The translations under genes were made by a program, and so were the position numbers. Under the pieces are notes generated by a model. That model had not been told where the DNA came from. It was given only the letters and a program-made list of their open reading frames with translations, and did not search any database. Shown here one piece after another: positions 31,854 through 34,493 of a stretch of DNA of 34,493 nucleotides. Numbering within the stretch: position 1 is the first letter of the stretch; every line of letters starts with the position of its first letter. Location: the NCBI GenBank assembly GCA_003247225.1, contig QKAK01000212.1:1-34493 (forward strand), given 5' to 3'. The DNA comes from Spirochaetota bacterium. GTDB taxonomy: Bacteria; Spirochaetota; Spirochaetia; Treponematales; UBA12059.

Positions 31854-33771
31854 TAGAGTCCGCTTCGATCACCATCTCCGTATGGTATCCGAGGAGCAGG
31901 GACTCGAGCGACGCGTCCGCCCCGCGTACGTCGGCCATTACGCGGAAAACCGGTTCGGTGCCCGACCCGCGCATCCACAGGAAGCCGGCCGCATGGCCGT
32001 CGGCGCCCGACAGCAGCAGCTTGAGGCCGCCCGAGCCCGAGTCGCCGAAGCGTCCCGATAGCTCGCGCTCCGACTGGCCCGAGCTGGCGAGCGCCTTCCA
32101 TGAAAGCGGCCCGAGCCGCGGCTCCAGCTCCTTGGCGATGGTCGGCCAGCGGCGGCGGAAGATCGCCTCGTAGGCGTTCTTCAGGGCCGCGTGATCGCGC
32201 GATCGCACGCGCAGCGCGGCCCGGTCCTCGAAGACGCTCGTCGTCGCGAAGCGCGGAAGGCTGGCGAGCACGTCGGCTAGGCCGAAGTCGTCCCGGTAGG
32301 CGTCGCCTTGGCCGGATCGATCGAGCCACAGCCTGAAGGGGCCGGGCGCGTCGCCGTCGTCGCGCAGGTACAGCAGCTTGAGCAGGGCCGTCATCGTGTT
32401 GAGCGGGTCGCGCACGCTGGCGGGGTGGGTGATGACGCCGCCGTTCGAGCCCTCGCCGAGTATCCTGACCTCGTAGCCGCTCTCGCGCAGGGCGCGGGCC
32501 AGGCCTACGACGTTCGCCTCGCCGGTCTCGGCCCGGAACACCCGCGCGCCGAGGGCGGAGGCCAGCGCCTCGACGCGGAGGCTGGTCGCGTCGTTGCAGG
32601 CGACCGCGAGCCTCGGCGTCTCCCCGACGGCGAAGGCGCGGGCGGCCGAGCGGGACAGCTCGGCGAGCGCGGCCAGCGCGAAGGTATCCTGGGCCTCGAG
32701 CGCCTTGGCCTCGCCCTCGGCCTCGTCCCAGTAGACGATGTTGCCGCGGTCGCCGTCGCAGTCCGGCACGTAGCCGAGCGAGAAGCGCGGGTCGGCCCGC
32801 CTGGCCTCGGCCAGCGCGAGCCGGCACGGCTCGAGCGACTCGCCCTCCGGTACGATGCGGTGAGCGAAGCGGCGCGGCTCGTCGTTCAGGCGCAGCGTCG
32901 CGACGCCGAGCGACGATAGGTAGTCGCCGTCTATCGACAGCGAGCGGGCCGAGCCGTTCATCTCGGCGACGACGCCGGCGCCGCCGGCCGCGATCGCGGC
33001 CTCGAGCGCGTCGAGCTCCCGCTCCTGCTCGGGCAGCTCCGGCGAGGCGCCGGCTACCTCGCGGGCGAACAGGGTGTAGTCGGAGACCGCGCGGCGCTTG
33101 GCCGCCGCGCAGCCGGAGTACAGCGCGGCCACCGCCCTCGGCTCGGCCGCCGCGGTCAGCGCCGCCATGGCGGCTATATCGTCCGCCGCGCAGGCCCCGT
33201 CCCTGAGCGTCGCTATCAGGGCCTTGGCGTCGGGGCCGGGCAGCACGCCGCCGTCGGACAGGCCGAACTTGACGCCGTTGTGGCCCGGCGGGTTGTGGCT
33301 CGCGGAGACGTAGCAGAACGCGTCGAGCCGCTCGGGATGGTCCTCCGGCAGGGCCCCGGCGCGCCTGGCCCACGCCATGATCTCCGGCGCGGCGCAGATG
33401 AACGCGTAGCGTACCGACAGGCCGCGGGCCAGGAAGACGCGGGCCATGGCGTCGGCGATGGCCGGTCCCGTCGGCCTCGTGTCGACGCCGAGCGCGACGA
33501 CTGGAGGCTTCGCGCCGGTCCGCGAGCGTAGCAGGAAGCCGGCGAAGGTATCGGCCATCCTGGCCGCCGCGTAGGCCGCCGCCGGCGCGATAGCCTCGCC
33601 CAGGTCGTCGTCTGACGATCCGAACACGCCGCGCCAGCCGGAGGCCGACAGAATGAGCGTATCGAAGAAGGCTCGCGCCAGTTCGGGCGTCGGCCGTGTA
33701 GCGAGCGGGTCGACATACGGGTCGCCTATCGCGAATCCCGTCGCGGGATGCATCATCATCGTGGGTTCCAT
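31846..33771 (-). CDS. Alpha-D-phosphohexomutase (phosphoglucomutase/phosphomannomutase)
   Basis: The enzyme interconverts hexose 1- and 6-phosphates in the cytoplasm through a phosphoserine. The 641-residue product shows all four family motifs: the catalytic serine loop SASHNPPGHNGVKF, the Mg2+ loop PDCDGDRGN, the sugar-recognition loop GEGSNGGV and the phosphate-binding loop RGSGTEPVFRV. It is longer than bacterial AlgC-type enzymes (~460) and has inserts in domains 1-3, so glucose versus mannose preference is unclear. The start is ATG 33771, with MET codons also at positions 5-7. No Shine-Dalgarno precedes it, but TATAAT lies exactly 6 nt upstream, which suggests a leaderless mRNA. The PUR gene follows with its own promoter. 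Confidence 0.92.
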   Translation of the reverse strand: MEPTMMMHPATGFAIGDPYVDPLATRPTPELARAFFDTLILSASGWRGVFGSSDDDLGEAIAPAAAYAAARMADTFAGFLLRSRTGAKPPVVALGVDTRPTGPAIADAMARVFLARGLSVRYAFICAAPEIMAWARRAGALPEDHPERLDAFCYVSASHNPPGHNGVKFGLSDGGVLPGPDAKALIATLRDGACAADDIAAMAALTAAAEPRAVAALYSGCAAAKRRAVSDYTLFAREVAGASPELPEQERELDALEAAIAAGGAGVVAEMNGSARSLSIDGDYLSSLGVATLRLNDEPRRFAHRIVPEGESLEPCRLALAEARRADPRFSLGYVPDCDGDRGNIVYWDEAEGEAKALEAQDTFALAALAELSRSAARAFAVGETPRLAVACNDATSLRVEALASALGARVFRAETGEANVVGLARALRESGYEVRILGEGSNGGVITHPASVRDPLNTMTALLKLLYLRDDGDAPGPFRLWLDRSGQGDAYRDDFGLADVLASLPRFATTSVFEDRAALRVRSRDHAALKNAYEAIFRRRWPTIAKELEPRLGPLSWKALASSGQSERELSGRFGDSGSGGLKLLLSGADGHAAGFLWMRGSGTEPVFRVMADVRGADASLESLLLGYHTEMVIEADSIA

Positions 33772-33777
33772 GCGCGT

Positions 33778-33806
33778 ATTATAGTAAAAAACATCGCCGA
33801 TGAAAG
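33778..33806 (-). promoter_or_regulatory. Consensus -10 box 6 nt before the mutase start codon (predicted leaderless start)
   Basis: A perfect minus-strand TATAAT (33778-33783) is followed by 6 nt and ATG, placing +1 on or beside the A of the start codon. CTTTCA (33801-33806), 17 nt upstream, is a weak -35. Confidence 0.6.
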
Positions 33807-34076
33807 GCCCCGAAGCGCGAAGGCCGTTCTAGGCTCCGTCACGTCAAGGCGCTAAGGCACCAGGATCACGAAGAAGACAGAACATGATGATCACGATGGG
33901 GCCGGATGACCAGGATGAAAGCTTAGGTCTTGTCTACCCTGTTCACGATGTTTTCATCTTGTCGTCATGTTCATATTCGATAATCCGCCGCTAGGCTCAG
34001 TCGCTGAAGGGAGACAGGATAGACATGATAAGTCAAGGCTATCAGTAGCCGTAAGCGCTGCGACCGATAGACGGGC

Positions 34077-34210
34077 TTTATCTTGTCCATCATGTCCATA
34101 TTCTTGATCTACGGCGCCCCGCCCCGAGAAGGTTGCTCGTACCCAGGCCTCGTGGTAGCGCGGAGGCGGGTGTCGTTTGGGATGAATATGGACATGATTT
34201 ACAGGATAAG
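34077..34210. repeat. Long imperfect inverted repeat with 80-nt loop
   Basis: The arms ATCATGTCCATATTC (34089-34103) and GAATATGGACATGAT (34184-34198) are perfectly complementary over 15 bp. After a 2-nt mismatch, ten more pairs (two of them G-T) extend the stem to 34077/34210. The loop contains the first copy of the 34-nt direct repeat. This could fold as RNA or be a remnant of a palindromic mobile repeat. Confidence 0.75.
34119..34152 (+). repeat. 34-nt perfect direct repeat, copy 1
   Basis: This is identical to 34291-34324, a distance of 172 nt. It contains GAGAAGGTTGCTCGTACCCA. It is much better conserved than its flanks. Confidence 0.9.
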
Positions 34211-34290
34211 ACAACGCTAGCAGCATCCAATACTGCTACGACCGAATGTCAACTAGGCGCTTGAAAACTACCGCTACCCGGCACGACGCG

Positions 34291-34324
34291 CCGCCCCGAG
34301 AAGGTTGCTCGTACCCAGGCCTCG
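34291..34324 (+). repeat. 34-nt perfect direct repeat, copy 2
   Basis: This is identical to 34119-34152. The bases after it still resemble copy 1 (CGCGG versus CGTGG), then diverge. Confidence 0.9.
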
Positions 34325-34493
34325 CGGAATCACTGAAGCGGGTACGATACGAATAATGGGGACAGGATAAACATGATAATGCGCGGCAATCGGACGCCAT
34401 GATTGCTTCGACCGAAACGAAAACCGGATCCTAAGCTCTACCCGCAACCGGCACGGCTGGCGTCAAGGCACGGAGGAATCGGTATACGCGAAG

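Larger units (their letters stand above)
34057..34415 (+). repeat. Three copies of an 11-nt core marking ~175-nt tandem units
   Basis: GCTNCGACCGA occurs at 34057, 34235 and 34405 (intervals 178 and 170 nt). Each copy is preceded 25-45 nt upstream by a GACAGGATA/ACATGATA-type block (acaggata near 34014, 34201 and 34362). The units are otherwise strongly diverged. Confidence 0.75.
33807..34493. other. Gene-free region with diverged direct and inverted repeats, open at the window end
   Basis: No ORF here is convincing: the 90-codon minus-strand frame at 33954 is Pro/His-rich, lacks a ribosome binding site and runs through the repeats. GC content and codon structure drop sharply. The region contains at least three related units spaced ~170-178 nt, built from short words such as GACAGGAT, ACATGATA and CATGTCCATATTC in both orientations. 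No CRISPR-like regular short repeat, tRNA or integron attC architecture is visible. Confidence 0.75.

Noticed and set aside
31796-33373. Upstream extension of the PUR-domain ORF to 33373
   Set aside because: The extension is an out-of-frame reading of the mutase gene. The promoter, GGGAGGGG site and domain all point to ATG 31795.
33954-34226. 90-codon minus-strand ORF in the terminal repeat region
   Set aside because: Runs across diverged repeats, has no ribosome binding site, Pro/His/Ser-rich composition and no conserved motif.
33950-34493. CRISPR array or integron attC cassette array
   Set aside because: Repeat units are ~172 nt and heavily diverged, without regular 28-37-nt repeats and unique spacers, and no GTTRRRY/RYYYAAC attC ends or cas/integrase genes are present.

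Overview
The window is GC-rich DNA that is most likely from a spirochaete (Spirochaetota), probably a Treponema-like or Spirochaeta-like lineage. This rests on a long single-pass coiled-coil protein of the spirochaetal SpiroCoCo type, a PUR/DUF3276-type nucleic-acid-binding protein, a G/K-signature phosphofructokinase, a relaxed lipobox, and a diaminopimelate-epimerase-like protein without catalytic cysteines (many treponemes use ornithine rather than DAP). The assignment is inferred from protein families, not from a marker gene such as rRNA. No tRNA, rRNA, insertion sequence, phage gene or CRISPR array is visible.

Layout. 1-6.1 kb: an exported beta-propeller protein (+) converges on a giant coiled-coil protein (-); a strongly signalled lipoprotein gene (+) diverges from the latter and ends in a textbook terminator. 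6.1-10.6 kb: a minus-strand set of a MATE exporter, an MFS-HEAT fusion and proC. 10.7-16.5 kb: a degenerate DapF-like gene (+), then a minus-strand operon trxB-nagZ-GNAT acetyltransferase, with an exported transglutaminase-like/TPR protein divergent from trxB. 16.5-25.3 kb: a HisKA_2-type sensor kinase and a 2350-residue exported protein made of about 20 Ig-like modules with a probable C-terminal outer-membrane barrel (both -). 25.5-31.2 kb: a plus-strand operon of phosphofructokinase, a REC-STAS-like-REC regulator, a six-domain hybrid kinase and RNase HII, with gene junctions of +1, +30 and -4 nt. 31.2-33.8 kb: a PUR-domain protein and a phosphohexomutase (-). 33.8-34.5 kb: a gene-free stretch of diverged direct and inverted repeats that runs off the window.

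Themes. The window combines envelope and surface functions (Ig-barrel protein, lipoprotein, propeller, NagZ, transporters), two-component signalling tied to a glycolytic gene, and housekeeping enzymes. The GNAT gene appears about 65 codons longer than the ORF track gives, with a CTG start overlapping the nagZ stop. Two genes have a -10 box exactly 6 nt before the ATG and no Shine-Dalgarno, which predicts leaderless mRNAs. Two divergent intergenic regions share one symmetric -10 box between both strands. The most unusual items are the Ig-repeat/barrel protein, the cysteine-less DapF homologue and the terminal repeat region. Nothing here clearly amounts to a wholly new multi-gene system.
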